DNA of 64,000 nucleotides from Candidatus Melainabacteria bacterium (GCA_003963305.1 RXJR01000005.1:62001-126000); one strand, 5' to 3'. Shown: positions 9,093-18,671, counted from the first letter of the stretch. Notes: a model not told the origin generated them from the letters alone. A program made the numbers and translations.

Positions 9093-10703
9093 CTAGGCGT
9101 AATTCAATATGTACTGACAGATAGTGCGCACACCAAAGGCGGTGCCACCTTTGTTGCACTCGTCGCGATCTTTATCCAGCCAGCCTGGTCCTGCTATATC
9201 TAAGTGCGCCCATGGCTTGCCGTCTACAAATTCCTTCAAGAACATGGCGGCACTGGATGAGGCAGCCTCGCCCCGCGAGCCGGCGTTTTTCAAGTCGGCA
9301 ATGTCGCTTTTCAGGCTGTCTTTATACTCGTCATAGAGAGGAAGCTGCCAGAGATTTTCACCGGCATCCTTGCCGGCAGCAATCAACTTGTCTACAAGTT
9401 CCTGGTTGCTGCCCATGATTCCCGCAGCAACTCGGCCCAGGGCTGTCACAACCGCGCCTGTAAGCGTGGCCAGATCAATCATTTCGTCCACATTCTGGCG
9501 GCTGGCATATGTCAGGGCATCGGCAAGAACAAGTCTGCCCTCAGCATCAGTGTTGTTCACTTCGATGGTCTTGCCATTCATTGAGATGAGCACATCTCCA
9601 GGATGCAAAGCATTATTGCCCGGCATGTTCTCTGTGGCGGCAATCAAACCAAGCACCGAGACATTGGGCTTCAGATCACCTACCACCTGCATGGCACCGA
9701 GAACAGCGGCAGCACCTGACATATCGTATTTCATATGTTCCATGCCTGCAGCCGGTTTCAAGGAGAGACCACCGGAGTCGAAGGTGATTCCTTTACCAAT
9801 GATGGCAACGGTTTTCTTTGATTTCTCAGCATCGTACTTGAGCACGATGAATTTGGCCGGCTCATCAGCGCCCTTTGCCACTCCGAGAAACGCTCCCATG
9901 CCCAGCTTCTCAATTTGAGGCGCATCCAGGACTTTGCAAGAAAGATCGTACTCTTTGGCGATTCGCTTAGCCTCTTCGGCCAGCTTGGTTGGTGTCATAT
10001 ATGATGCCGGCTCAGCAATCAAGCCGCGCGCCAGATTAGTGGCTGCTGCAATCGTATCACCGACAGAACAGGCTTTGGAAGCCAGTTTCGTTTCTTTAAC
10101 ACCGGCAAAAGAGAGAGTCAGCTCAGTCTTGTTTTTCTTCTCGTCTTTTTGCGATTTATACTTCTCAAAACTGTAACGACCGAGATTCCAGCCCTCGACA
10201 AGCGCTTTCAAATGATGTGCTGTTTCTGCTTCTCTGTCACTGCCCTTCTCAGACGCCGAAGCTTTCTCTAAAGCAGCCTTTGCCGCTGGTTGCGATTTCT
10301 TTCGCTTCTTCGTCGAGTCTTCATGTTCTGTCTCTTGAGCGAAACGACCGACGAAACAGAGGCTCGTCATTGTGGAGTTGGAGAAGCGGCGAGCCATGTT
10401 GGCAGCAATTTTCCTGCTTACACCAGGCTTAAAATCCTTTGAATTTCCGAGACCGACCAAAACCAGCTTTTTGCAAGCGAGATTGTCGTATGTCGGCAAA
10501 CTGACAACTTGTGAAAGCTTCCCCTGAAAAGACTCATGCGAGGCGGCTTCCACGATACTAGCGGCAAAATTGCCTGAACCGTTAGCCAGACTCTGGTCAA
10601 TACCGGCTATTACGTTTCCAAGGTCTTCCCCTTGAAAGACGCCGACAACGATGACGTCGCTTTTGATTTTAGAAAGAGCTGCAGTTTCAAATTTGTATTT
10701 CAT
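9093..10703 (-). CDS. pepA: Leucyl aminopeptidase (M17 family)
   Basis: A cytosolic two-metal aminopeptidase, 536 residues from ATG 10703, where homology-like sequence begins (MKYKFETAALSKIKSD). An upstream GTG at 10742 would add 13 residues. The catalytic half is complete: IGKGITFDSGGLSLKP carries the metal-binding and catalytic lysine region, and NNTDAEGRLVLADAL is the M17 signature. The family removes N-terminal residues during peptide turnover. The N-terminal macro-like domain carries a Lys/Glu/Ala-rich insertion at about residues 124-158 and a second Lys-rich loop near 180-192, both unlike usual PepA. It converges tail-to-tail with the Roadblock gene, with 8 bases between stop codons. 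Confidence 0.93.
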   Translation of the reverse strand: MKYKFETAALSKIKSDVIVVGVFQGEDLGNVIAGIDQSLANGSGNFAASIVEAASHESFQGKLSQVVSLPTYDNLACKKLVLVGLGNSKDFKPGVSRKIAANMARRFSNSTMTSLCFVGRFAQETEHEDSTKKRKKSQPAAKAALEKASASEKGSDREAETAHHLKALVEGWNLGRYSFEKYKSQKDEKKNKTELTLSFAGVKETKLASKACSVGDTIAAATNLARGLIAEPASYMTPTKLAEEAKRIAKEYDLSCKVLDAPQIEKLGMGAFLGVAKGADEPAKFIVLKYDAEKSKKTVAIIGKGITFDSGGLSLKPAAGMEHMKYDMSGAAAVLGAMQVVGDLKPNVSVLGLIAATENMPGNNALHPGDVLISMNGKTIEVNNTDAEGRLVLADALTYASRQNVDEMIDLATLTGAVVTALGRVAAGIMGSNQELVDKLIAAGKDAGENLWQLPLYDEYKDSLKSDIADLKNAGSRGEAASSSAAMFLKEFVDGKPWAHLDIAGPGWLDKDRDECNKGGTAFGVRTICQYILNYA

Positions 10704-10828
10704 ACCTGATTCCAAAGAGGTAGGCGACCGAGCGAGAGCCATGCAAGTTCACGCCCAGGCGTTGAGGTGACTATCTAAGCTCGAGCTCAGACAGTAGGGT
10801 CATATTATCCCGCAGTTGATCTTAAAAG

Positions 10829-12745
10829 TTAAGTCGTATTTCCGTTGACTACTTTTGCAACAACGTTGTCGACTACGCTCGGTTCAATTTGCCTTCGGCA
10901 ATAGGCCAGGTATGCTTCCATCCAGCGCCGCAATTCTAGTATCACCGCCGATACCGGTGCACCGGAGCTTTTCACCTGGCTGAGGTTGACACTGACACGT
11001 CCTTCATTATCAATATGAAAGCGACTGGAAGCGGCAGAATCACCATGTACGTAGTGGAGACTGGCTTGCAATAAGGCTTTGTTGTCATCGCGCCCGATCG
11101 TCTTTTGCAGTTCCGCAACGATGCGCTGAAATATCGACAGCGGTCTGAATAAACTCGCCTGCTGCACATTGACCAGTCTGTGTTCCAACAGAAGCTGCAC
11201 TGATTTGACAATCGAGTGACCAGGCCACTTATCGAAAGATTTGATCACTTCGTCTAAAGTTGACAGCCCGTCTATCAGACTGACGAGTTCGACAATCGCT
11301 TTTTTGTCATTTTCAGTGACTGCCGACTCATCCAGGTATTTAAGCGGACGAGACTCAAGCTTATACCAGAGTGTCTCGAAATTCCAAACGCGCTCCAGAA
11401 TCGTATTACGACCACCTGGTAGAGTGCCCAGAACCTGATTGACCTGATCCTGGAACAAAGCGGCATCAAGCAAAATACGGTCAAGCGGATGCTGCAAACT
11501 GCAGGTATCATCCAACTCTTGCGAGACACTCTTATCGCGGAAAACGAAAATGCCTTCGGTCCAACTGACCAGGAATTCTACGATAGCGTCATAACCGCGC
11601 AACCGATTCATTCTCGCATGTGTCGGTTTGCCGTTGACGAATGAAACGATGAGCGCCTTGTCGCGATTTTCTACAGTCAAAAGTCCGGTCTTTTTAGCAG
11701 TCGAAAATGATTGCAGCAATCCAGCCGTGTCGATTGCGCCCAGACTTCCAATCATGGAATCGCGCATGGTCTCGATGTTTCGAGAGTTCGGATCATCTTC
11801 GGCTTTTTTGTGATAGCCGCCATAGAGATACTGGTCGTCAAGCAAAACTTCCAATTCTCTCGTGTTCAAATAACCGGCGCGCACCGCCAGTAACCCCAGA
11901 TAACTCTTCTGTCCGCGCCCCAGCCCCTGCTCGGATTGCCGCTCCAGAAGCTCCTGCAGTTGGCTCTCAGTCAAGATTCCAGCCGCCACCATATATCGAC
12001 CAAGACGAAATGCTTTGCGATTGTGATAGCAGTTAGCAAGGAATTGAATACGCGAGAAAATCGGATAAATCAAATGCGCAGATTCGAGCTCTTGCATGAT
12101 GCGCAGCGTTTCGTCGGCGGGCAAGTGGTGCCGGCTTTCCAACAGCCTCGTCATCGACTCGACAGAGGAGTAATCGTCTATGACTTGAATCACCCAACTT
12201 TGCGGTGCAGGCAAGGCAAATGTTTCCTTGACGCGACGACCTTCTTCCGTCAACACAGGCGTAGACGTGAACAAAATATGGTTGGCGAGAGTACTGCCGC
12301 CCCCGCGTAAACGTCGTCTATCCAGACCAGCTACTGTCGCGCAGACGTAATCAGCGAGCATCGGATGTCTGGCAAAAATGCCGAACGGACTGTCGTAAGC
12401 GTTGAAAGTGAGACCGCCTCCCGGGTCATCTTTAGTGAGCGTAATGGCGCCATCTGCTTTGACGAAGAGCAAGACGCCCTGGGGTTTCAACAGACGCTTG
12501 GCATACAGGCTAAATTTGACAAGCGCTTCCAGTGGTAACGAAAATCCAGTCTGCATCAAGTCGATAATCAAACCATCGAATGCTTTGCTGCTTTCGACGA
12601 GGCGTTCCAACTCAGCAAAAAGAGTCTCGCGATAAGAATACGTGAGAAAAGAAAGTGTGGAGGCAAAGTAGTTTTTTTCCTCAAGAGATTTCTCTTCTTG
12701 AGGAATTGTCTTAGTTTGCGGCAGGTCGGACTGATAAGACGTCAA
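10829..12745 (-). CDS. DUF4388 protein with two MshEN-like motifs
   Basis: A 638-residue soluble protein. Residues ~245-305 hold two copies of a 24-residue pattern that matches the cyclic-di-GMP-binding MshEN motif. The first begins RLGRYMVAAGIL and ends LLERQ; the second begins YLGLLAVRAGYL and ends LLDDQ. Their spacer of about 11 residues is longer than the five usual in MshEN. Residues ~331-405 form a DUF4388 (PATAN-type) domain starting SMIGSLGAIDTAGLLQSF. DUF4388 is common in response regulators and gliding or motility signalling proteins. The first 240 residues and the C-terminal 200 are helical and not recognised. It may be a cyclic-di-GMP reader; that is inference from the motif alone. 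Confidence 0.75.
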   Translation of the reverse strand: MTSYQSDLPQTKTIPQEEKSLEEKNYFASTLSFLTYSYRETLFAELERLVESSKAFDGLIIDLMQTGFSLPLEALVKFSLYAKRLLKPQGVLLFVKADGAITLTKDDPGGGLTFNAYDSPFGIFARHPMLADYVCATVAGLDRRRLRGGGSTLANHILFTSTPVLTEEGRRVKETFALPAPQSWVIQVIDDYSSVESMTRLLESRHHLPADETLRIMQELESAHLIYPIFSRIQFLANCYHNRKAFRLGRYMVAAGILTESQLQELLERQSEQGLGRGQKSYLGLLAVRAGYLNTRELEVLLDDQYLYGGYHKKAEDDPNSRNIETMRDSMIGSLGAIDTAGLLQSFSTAKKTGLLTVENRDKALIVSFVNGKPTHARMNRLRGYDAIVEFLVSWTEGIFVFRDKSVSQELDDTCSLQHPLDRILLDAALFQDQVNQVLGTLPGGRNTILERVWNFETLWYKLESRPLKYLDESAVTENDKKAIVELVSLIDGLSTLDEVIKSFDKWPGHSIVKSVQLLLEHRLVNVQQASLFRPLSIFQRIVAELQKTIGRDDNKALLQASLHYVHGDSAASSRFHIDNEGRVSVNLSQVKSSGAPVSAVILELRRWMEAYLAYCRRQIEPSVVDNVVAKVVNGNTT

Positions 12746-12802
12746 AGTATTTGCCTGATTTGTTCACGTCAGAATTTATATTCCCATTAATATGCCAGAT
12801 TC

Positions 12803-12836
12803 CCTGACTCCGTCAGGTATTTAGAGGACAAATACC
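12803..12836 (-). other. Two adjoining hairpins before the MshEN-DUF4388 gene
   Basis: CCTGAC-TCC-GTCAGG (12803-12817) and GGTATTT-7 nt-AAATACC (12816-12836) are perfect inverted repeats that share two bases, so they cannot both form fully. They lie between two minus-strand genes, 58-91 bases before the start of the downstream one. No T-run follows, so a simple terminator is doubtful. They may be a leader structure or a 3' end-processing element. Confidence 0.45.
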
Positions 12837-12916
12837 AGAATTTAGGTAAATCGACAAAGCCCCTCCGCAAGTATCTCAAAACAGGCGGGTGGAGTGGCCA
12901 AATTGGCAAAAACAAC

Positions 12917-14188
12917 TTATTTATTGGACTCTTCCGCTTTAGAATCAGCCGCCTTTTCAGTAGCCGGCAGACCACCAACCAGCTTTTGAGCGAGCGGGTC
13001 GGGCGGAGCAATAAAGAGCGCTTTGACAGCCCACTGATTTTTGACTTTGCCGATGTCCATAATCAAATCGTTTTTCTCGAACGTCATGCAACGATAGCGG
13101 AACGATCCGTTGCCCGGATTGGCCATGGCAATTATTTTGAAAGGCAGACCGGCACTGCGATTGAGACCAATGTATTTGGGAATGCTAATCAACCGGGGGT
13201 CGGCCAACCACCCCTTCGCCAGGTCTGAATGGCCTTGCTGGACGGCTTGAATGAACTGAAGAGCTACGAGTGCCGGACCTTCTTCATTGGTTCTGGCATC
13301 AAGCGAGTAATGCCCCTCGACAAAATGCAAAACAATTTTGTATCCGGAAGATTGCGGTTGAGGCTTGCCGGCCGCAGTTTTAGCTCCGCCGACAGTGAGA
13401 ACCAGGTCATTTCCTGAGAAAGAGGCTTTTCCAACCAGATTTTGGGTCAGGAATGGAGGAATAGACGAAAAAACCTCGCCCGTTTCTGTCCACTGCCCTT
13501 CCACATTTTTGTAGCCCTGCAGCCAGACTGCTCCAGAACCACGCATGTTTCCAGTCAGAGTGAGCGCATGCGCACCGGTGGCCAGGTGTGCGTCATTGAG
13601 AACAACTCCGGCAGGAATCAGGAGAGCCTGAGCATGCGGCACTGTGGTCACAACGACGTGGACTGGCGCTCTTCTTCGACCAGCCGGGCGCGGTGCCGGC
13701 GCCGAAGTAGACTGAGACCACTGCAGGAGCACGTTTTGACTATCAGTAACTTTCGGAAAAGCCCAGAGGCGCGCACCTTCGCCGTCAATGACCGAAACAC
13801 CGACCTCAGACAGCCCTGGATAAGAGGCAAGAATGGCTGCCGCAGGAGCTTTCACCGTAGCAGGTTGGGATAAGATTTCGCGAGCCACCTTCCAAACGCC
13901 CTCCCACGAATAGGCGTCGGGTTTGGCTTTGTATTGCTTAACGGCTGCAGCCAGAGCAATTTGCCTGGCCACGGCAGGATTGGCTGCAGGATCGAGCGAC
14001 GCTGCACTTGAGTCAGCGGCCGGGTTGGCAGGAGCAGCGGCTTTTGTCGCAGGCACGGCTGCTTTTGTAACGGCAGCATCTGCTCTGGCAGCGGGTTTCA
14101 CGGTTTGTGCACAGGCGGGTAAAAGTGAAAAACCGACTGCTAATGCCAGACATGCTGACGAAAGTGTATGTCTGATCGGTATAGTCAT
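12917..14188 (-). CDS. Secreted protein of unknown function
   Basis: The start is ATG 14188, seven codons inside the longest frame, because GGAGAGG stands five bases before it and a signal peptide then begins at once (MTIPIRHTLSSACLALAVGF, cleaving around LLPACAQ). The LPAC stretch could also be a lipobox. After an Ala/Lys/Pro-rich linker (~residues 25-70) the mature protein is 350 residues of beta-rich sequence, including a segment with LTLTGNMRGSGAVWLQGYKN and a C-terminal alpha+beta part (FIQAVQQGHSDLAKGWLADP). That C-terminal part resembles NTF2-like/DUF4878-type folds in layout only. I do not recognise the family. It probably acts in the periplasm or at the envelope. Confidence 0.75.
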   Translation of the reverse strand: MTIPIRHTLSSACLALAVGFSLLPACAQTVKPAARADAAVTKAAVPATKAAAPANPAADSSAASLDPAANPAVARQIALAAAVKQYKAKPDAYSWEGVWKVAREILSQPATVKAPAAAILASYPGLSEVGVSVIDGEGARLWAFPKVTDSQNVLLQWSQSTSAPAPRPAGRRRAPVHVVVTTVPHAQALLIPAGVVLNDAHLATGAHALTLTGNMRGSGAVWLQGYKNVEGQWTETGEVFSSIPPFLTQNLVGKASFSGNDLVLTVGGAKTAAGKPQPQSSGYKIVLHFVEGHYSLDARTNEEGPALVALQFIQAVQQGHSDLAKGWLADPRLISIPKYIGLNRSAGLPFKIIAMANPGNGSFRYRCMTFEKNDLIMDIGKVKNQWAVKALFIAPPDPLAQKLVGGLPATEKAADSKAEESNK

Positions 14189-14402
14189 TATCCTCTCCCA
14201 AATAGCCAAACTAAAGTGCCGGCGCTGTTTTCATCGCCAAAGGTGATTATACTAACCGCCGCCGTGGCGTGCCTGAGAAAAGTGCAAAAGTAGCGCAACC
14301 GCTCGCCTTAAAAGCAGCAAAGTTTCACATGTGATCTTACGAAGAGCATGCGCGAAATACGCTAAATGCCGTCGAGAGCATGGGAATCCTCCCACTATTG
14401 CT

Positions 14403-14431
14403 TTGACTTGCCCCAAACCTTTATGTACATT
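14403..14431 (+). promoter_or_regulatory. Candidate sigma-70 promoter of the LysM gene
   Basis: TTGACT (-35, five of six) and TACATT (-10, four of six) are 17 bases apart, ending 32 bases before the ATG at 14464. The predicted transcript start is close to 14438, leaving a short leader that holds the AAGGA ribosome binding site. Confidence 0.4.
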
Positions 14432-14463
14432 GATTTCAGCACAACGGAACCCGCAAGGAAAAC

Positions 14464-16983
14464 ATGTCGAGATTCGCTTTCAATCCAGAAATGAGCGCCG
14501 GCGCCAACTTCACTCCATCAGGTGGCGAAGCGGCTGCAGCCTCAGCGATTGACGTTCACCGCGCCGCGGTTTTCCAGCCCAACATCGAGTCGCATGTGGC
14601 TGCTGCCATGCCTGCAGCTGAACAGAGCATCATGTCTGCAGTACAAGCAGCCTCGCAGCCGATCTCACCGTTGATTCAGATGATCATGCGCATGCCCGGG
14701 CAGATTGGGCTGCTCAGTTCAATGTTCGAGGCACTGGGCAACTTCCTCGTTGGTCACGCTAACTTGCTGGCCGGGTTCGATCCATCAATTCTGGCTGGCG
14801 CCCACTCGGCGATTACATCGATGCCGGTAGGCGAGCACATGGGTATCAGCCTCAGCTTGCTGCCCAACACTGCACCAATTCTGCAAAACCTTGGCATGGG
14901 TGGTCTCGGCACCAACGGCGCAGACATGCTCGGCGCTGTCGGTAAAAACGCAGCAGGTCAATTCAACACACACGACATTCTTAAAGATAGCGTTGCTTTT
15001 CGCGATCAATTGAAAGTTTCAGGCTCACTCGATCTCAATAAGCCTCAGTTCGAAACTGGACGGTTAAGCAGCCAGATCGATGGACTGAGTGGAAAAGGCG
15101 ATGCTCTGTCCGGTCCCGCCATGAGAGAAGCCAGCTCGGCCACACACCTTTCCGGAGCGAACAGACTCTTCGGCGATCGCCCGGTCGCCCTCACCTCGCA
15201 TTCTCCGATGGCTAACCCCACATCATCAGTCGCATCAGCTCAGACTGTTCCTGTTTCCGGCCAGGCGCCCAGCTCTTTGAATGTCAGCTCAAGCAACTTC
15301 ACAAGCGATATGTCCGCCACAGGTGGACTGAGCGACGCTGCGCCGGCTGCCAGCGGCGCGCAGAACGTCGGTAATTTCAACATCGGTCAACTGGGACGAT
15401 CCGCTGTAGATTCGAGCACCGCCAATGGTGTCGGTCCATCAGGAGCGATTGGAGATCAATTAGGCGCCAATAAATACATCGCTATGGACAAAGGCGTAGC
15501 CACCTTCCATCCCACCCTTGGAACACCTGACGCAACATCCGGCTACGACGCCAGTTACCTGCAACATCAAACACCAGCCGACACGGCTGCTTCGCACAAC
15601 CTCGGCGGATTGAAAGCAAATCAGCTTTCACTCGATAGCGTAACGGGCAAGACACATGTCGCTCAACCTGCTGCCGCGCATGCTGCACCGGCAAGCCATG
15701 CAGCTGCTCCTGCACATTCAACAGCCAGTCATCCCGCCAGCGCGGACGCAAAACCAGCAACAGAGCATGTCGCTCATGCACCGAAACATGTTATGGATCA
15801 TATCGGTCATCAAACTGCTGGTTTCTCGCACAACCATTCCGGATTGTTGAGCGGTCGAGATGGCATCGCGCACGTTCACCGCGCCCCCGCTCATGTCGAG
15901 CAACCACGCATCGCCGCCCAACCTCAACAAATGATCAAACCGGTCGGCGCTACAAACGCATCATTCGAGCAAGCCGCCGTGCCAAATCAACAGGTGGTCG
16001 CTGATGGTTCACAGATGCAGCAAGTTGCTGACGGCTCACAAATCGCCGATGGTTCACAGGTAACCGATGGCACTCAAATCGCTCAAGCAGGAGACGCATC
16101 ACAAATTCCTGCCGCAGGAGATGCTACTCAAGCGGCTCAGGCTGCGCCCAGCACCTATACGATCAGGGCCGGAGATTGCCTCTGGAATATCGCCAAAGAT
16201 CAACTGGGTGCACCAACACGCTGGTCCGAAATCTACAAGATGAACACCGATGTACTGGGATCGAATCCATCGATGATTCACCCTGGCACCACCATCAACT
16301 TGCCGGGTGGAGGCTCAGATATAGCCTCAGCCGGAGCTGAACATGGAACTTATATCGTCAAAGCTGGAGACAATCTCTGGGATATCTCCAAGCACGTCAA
16401 CGGCGATGGCAGCAAATGGGGCGAAATTTACAACCTCAATAAAGATATCATCGGCTCTAATCCGAGCTTGATCATGCCGGGACAACACTTGCAGTTGCCT
16501 GGAACAGGCGCAGAAAGTGCCGGCACGCTCGCTCAAGCACCGACCGCGGCAGCTTCGCAACAACTCGCCAGCGCACCTCAGATGTCCTCTGCTCCAAGCG
16601 GTGCCCCTACCGGCGGTGACTCACTGCGGATGGAAGGTGGCACACCAATCAATCCAGATGGCTCAATCGCGCAAACACCAGTACAAAGTTATTCACCGGC
16701 CGAAATGCAAGCTCAAACACCAGCAGCGGCGCCAGAAACGGCTATGGAAGCTCCGCAAGCTCCAGCAGCTCCGGTTCAGACCGCCCCAGTACAGGCTGCG
16801 GCACCGGCACCACAAGCAGCTTCAACCCCAGTACATCTTGGTGGACCGGGAGCAGCAGCTGCCGCCACGCTGCCACCACAGCCAACTCCAGCAGAGTTGC
16901 ATCAGTTAACAGCACCGAAAAACGATGTGGTTTCTTCCAACCTGACAGCGGACCTGGCCCAGTTTATTCGCAAGACAAAATAG
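14464..16983 (+). CDS. Protein with two C-terminal LysM domains
   Basis: An 839-residue protein starting at ATG 14464 behind AAGGA. Two LysM modules lie at about residues 565-615 (TYTIRAGDCLWNIAKDQLG to GTTINLPGG) and 628-678 (TYIVKAGDNLWDISKH to GQHLQLPG). LysM binds N-acetylglucosamine in peptidoglycan or chitin. Before them is a run of short repeats, ADGSQ-type (~residues 518-550). The N-terminal 130 residues have a hydrophobic stretch (MIMRMPGQIGLLSSMFEALG) but no standard signal peptide. Much of the rest is Ala, Ser, His and Pro rich. The first LysM has Cys where Ser, Thr or Asn is usual. It is either exported by a non-Sec route or acts inside the cell; the sequence does not decide this. 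Confidence 0.85.
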   Translation: MSRFAFNPEMSAGANFTPSGGEAAAASAIDVHRAAVFQPNIESHVAAAMPAAEQSIMSAVQAASQPISPLIQMIMRMPGQIGLLSSMFEALGNFLVGHANLLAGFDPSILAGAHSAITSMPVGEHMGISLSLLPNTAPILQNLGMGGLGTNGADMLGAVGKNAAGQFNTHDILKDSVAFRDQLKVSGSLDLNKPQFETGRLSSQIDGLSGKGDALSGPAMREASSATHLSGANRLFGDRPVALTSHSPMANPTSSVASAQTVPVSGQAPSSLNVSSSNFTSDMSATGGLSDAAPAASGAQNVGNFNIGQLGRSAVDSSTANGVGPSGAIGDQLGANKYIAMDKGVATFHPTLGTPDATSGYDASYLQHQTPADTAASHNLGGLKANQLSLDSVTGKTHVAQPAAAHAAPASHAAAPAHSTASHPASADAKPATEHVAHAPKHVMDHIGHQTAGFSHNHSGLLSGRDGIAHVHRAPAHVEQPRIAAQPQQMIKPVGATNASFEQAAVPNQQVVADGSQMQQVADGSQIADGSQVTDGTQIAQAGDASQIPAAGDATQAAQAAPSTYTIRAGDCLWNIAKDQLGAPTRWSEIYKMNTDVLGSNPSMIHPGTTINLPGGGSDIASAGAEHGTYIVKAGDNLWDISKHVNGDGSKWGEIYNLNKDIIGSNPSLIMPGQHLQLPGTGAESAGTLAQAPTAAASQQLASAPQMSSAPSGAPTGGDSLRMEGGTPINPDGSIAQTPVQSYSPAEMQAQTPAAAPETAMEAPQAPAAPVQTAPVQAAAPAPQAASTPVHLGGPGAAAAATLPPQPTPAELHQLTAPKNDVVSSNLTADLAQFIRKTK

Positions 16984-17002
16984 ATTCCCTGTTGACTGCG
17001 CC

Positions 17003-18106
17003 TCAAAGTTTGCACAGGTCATACGCAGCGGCTTGAACGCTCATTTCGTCTGCCAGCTTTCCGTGTGATGATGTCGTCAGAATTTTGTCCACGCCCTGAC
17101 TCTTCCAGTCGATGTCTGACTCGGCCATTGCCGGTACAGCCCAGAGTTGCTTACCGTAAAGCTTGCACAACTTTGCCAGTTCACCAAGTGCCTTACCACT
17201 CATTGACTGGTCATCCAGGCAGCCTTCGGCGGTAATTACAACGTCGCAATGCCGAATCTTTTCTTCTAGATTCATCACTGACGAAAGCCATGAAAAGCCT
17301 GAAATCATTTCAGCGCCAAGAGCGATACTAACACCAAATGCGGTGCCACCAGCCGCGCCTGCGCCGGGAGAATCTTTGCATTCCCTGCCAACTTCGGCTT
17401 CTAAAACCTGCGCCAACTGAGTCAATCCATCATTCAGAAGTTTGACATGCTCTAGTCCCGCGCCCTTTTGCGGACCGTATACAGCTGCCGCACCATAATC
17501 GCCTAACAACGGATTATCAACGTCCACGGCAACTTTGATCGACGATACACCACTGGCATCAATCAACCTTTTCACTTCTTTCAGATTGCAAGACCGCACG
17601 GAACTAAGGTGCTCTCCGCCTAGCTCCACAGGCTGCCCGCGCTCATTCAAGAACTCAGCTCCGAGAGCAGTAAGCATACCGGCGCCACCATCAGTAGAGG
17701 CACTACCGCCCACGCAGACGAACAAATACTGCGGCCTGGTTAAAAGTGCATCGCGAGTAACCTGGCCTAAACCATAGGTGTGAGCCTGAAGCGCATTCAG
17801 TTTGTTGTCGCGCAAGAGCGTGGCCAGCCCGCTTGCGCAAGCCAGCTCGACAACGGCAGTCTGGTCGATGTGCAGCCATTTGGCACGCACAGGTCGCCCG
17901 ATCGCATCTACAGTCTCAACATAGTGGAACTCCCCGCCTATTGCAGCATGCAAGGCATCTAAGGTTCCATCACCGCCGTCGGCTATCGGTGCCATAGATA
18001 TCTCCGAAGCGGGCAAAGCCTCGCGAATGCCTCGCGCGATAGCTTCGCAAAGTTGCAGTGCCGAGAGCGTTCCTTTATAAGCACAAGGACTGACAAGAAA
18101 CCGCAA
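17003..18106 (-). CDS. Glycerate kinase (GlxK/GarK family)
   Basis: A 367-residue protein of the type I glycerate kinase family, which phosphorylates D-glycerate with ATP to feed glycolysis. Family features include the N-terminal SPCAYKGTLSALQLCEAIARG, then IADGGDGTLDAL, GVGGSASTDGGAGMLTALGA (positions around residue 130) and GAAGGTAFGVSIALGAE. It starts at TTG 18106, preceded by a strong GGAGG eight bases upstream, so TTG is preferred over any internal ATG. It converges with the LysM gene and is divergent from the DCC-family gene. The second half of the family's DVVITAEGCLDDQS motif is intact. Confidence 0.9.
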   Translation of the reverse strand: MRFLVSPCAYKGTLSALQLCEAIARGIREALPASEISMAPIADGGDGTLDALHAAIGGEFHYVETVDAIGRPVRAKWLHIDQTAVVELACASGLATLLRDNKLNALQAHTYGLGQVTRDALLTRPQYLFVCVGGSASTDGGAGMLTALGAEFLNERGQPVELGGEHLSSVRSCNLKEVKRLIDASGVSSIKVAVDVDNPLLGDYGAAAVYGPQKGAGLEHVKLLNDGLTQLAQVLEAEVGRECKDSPGAGAAGGTAFGVSIALGAEMISGFSWLSSVMNLEEKIRHCDVVITAEGCLDDQSMSGKALGELAKLCKLYGKQLWAVPAMAESDIDWKSQGVDKILTTSSHGKLADEMSVQAAAYDLCKL

Positions 18107-18211
18107 CTTTTCGCCCTCCGCGTGTAAACTAAAGCGTCAATATGATACTTTGTCTACTTGAGGACAACAACGCTGCTGCATTTTCCTGGGAGGTACAGCT
18201 AAGGAGCCTTG

Positions 18212-18652
18212 ATGACGCTGTTGACCAACCCGAAAACAGGCTCGCACATTGTGCTGTTTGATGGCGTCTGCGGTTTGTGCGACAGGTTTGTGCAATTCGT
18301 ACTGCCCAGAGATTCGACAGGGAAATTTCAGTTTGCCTCACTGCAAAGTGAGTTTGCAGCGACTCTTTTGAAGAGCTGCAACATCCAGGCAAATGACCTG
18401 AATAGTATTATTGTAGTAGCCGATTACGGTCTACCCACTCAACGCTGGTTCGCAAAATCAGACGCAGCAGCTTTCGTCTTGAGCAACTTAGGTCCTGTCT
18501 GGTCGGTAGCAGCTCTGTTTAAGTTCATGCCGAAAGTAATCAGGGATTTCGGATACGACACGGTTGCCTCTAACCGCTACAAAATTTTCGGCAAACATGA
18601 CTCATGCAGGCTGCCGGATGAAAGTTCGCGAGAACGGTTCATAGAAGTTTGA
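18212..18652 (+). CDS. DCC-family thiol-disulfide oxidoreductase (DUF393)
   Basis: A 146-residue protein with the family's namesake DxxCxxC motif near the N-terminus: LFDGVCGLCDRFVQFVLPRD. The fold is thioredoxin-like. Function in this family is poorly defined; a dithiol redox role is assumed from the CxxC pair. The ATG at 18212 is chosen over the TTG at 18209 because AAGGAG (18201-18206) is five bases from the ATG. The C-terminal FGYDTVASNRYKIFGKHDSCRLPD block is also typical of DUF393. It is divergent from glycerate kinase, with about 105 bases between the starts. Confidence 0.88.
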   Translation: MTLLTNPKTGSHIVLFDGVCGLCDRFVQFVLPRDSTGKFQFASLQSEFAATLLKSCNIQANDLNSIIVVADYGLPTQRWFAKSDAAAFVLSNLGPVWSVAALFKFMPKVIRDFGYDTVASNRYKIFGKHDSCRLPDESSRERFIEV

Positions 18653-18671
18653 CGACGCCGCCGGATTTTCT

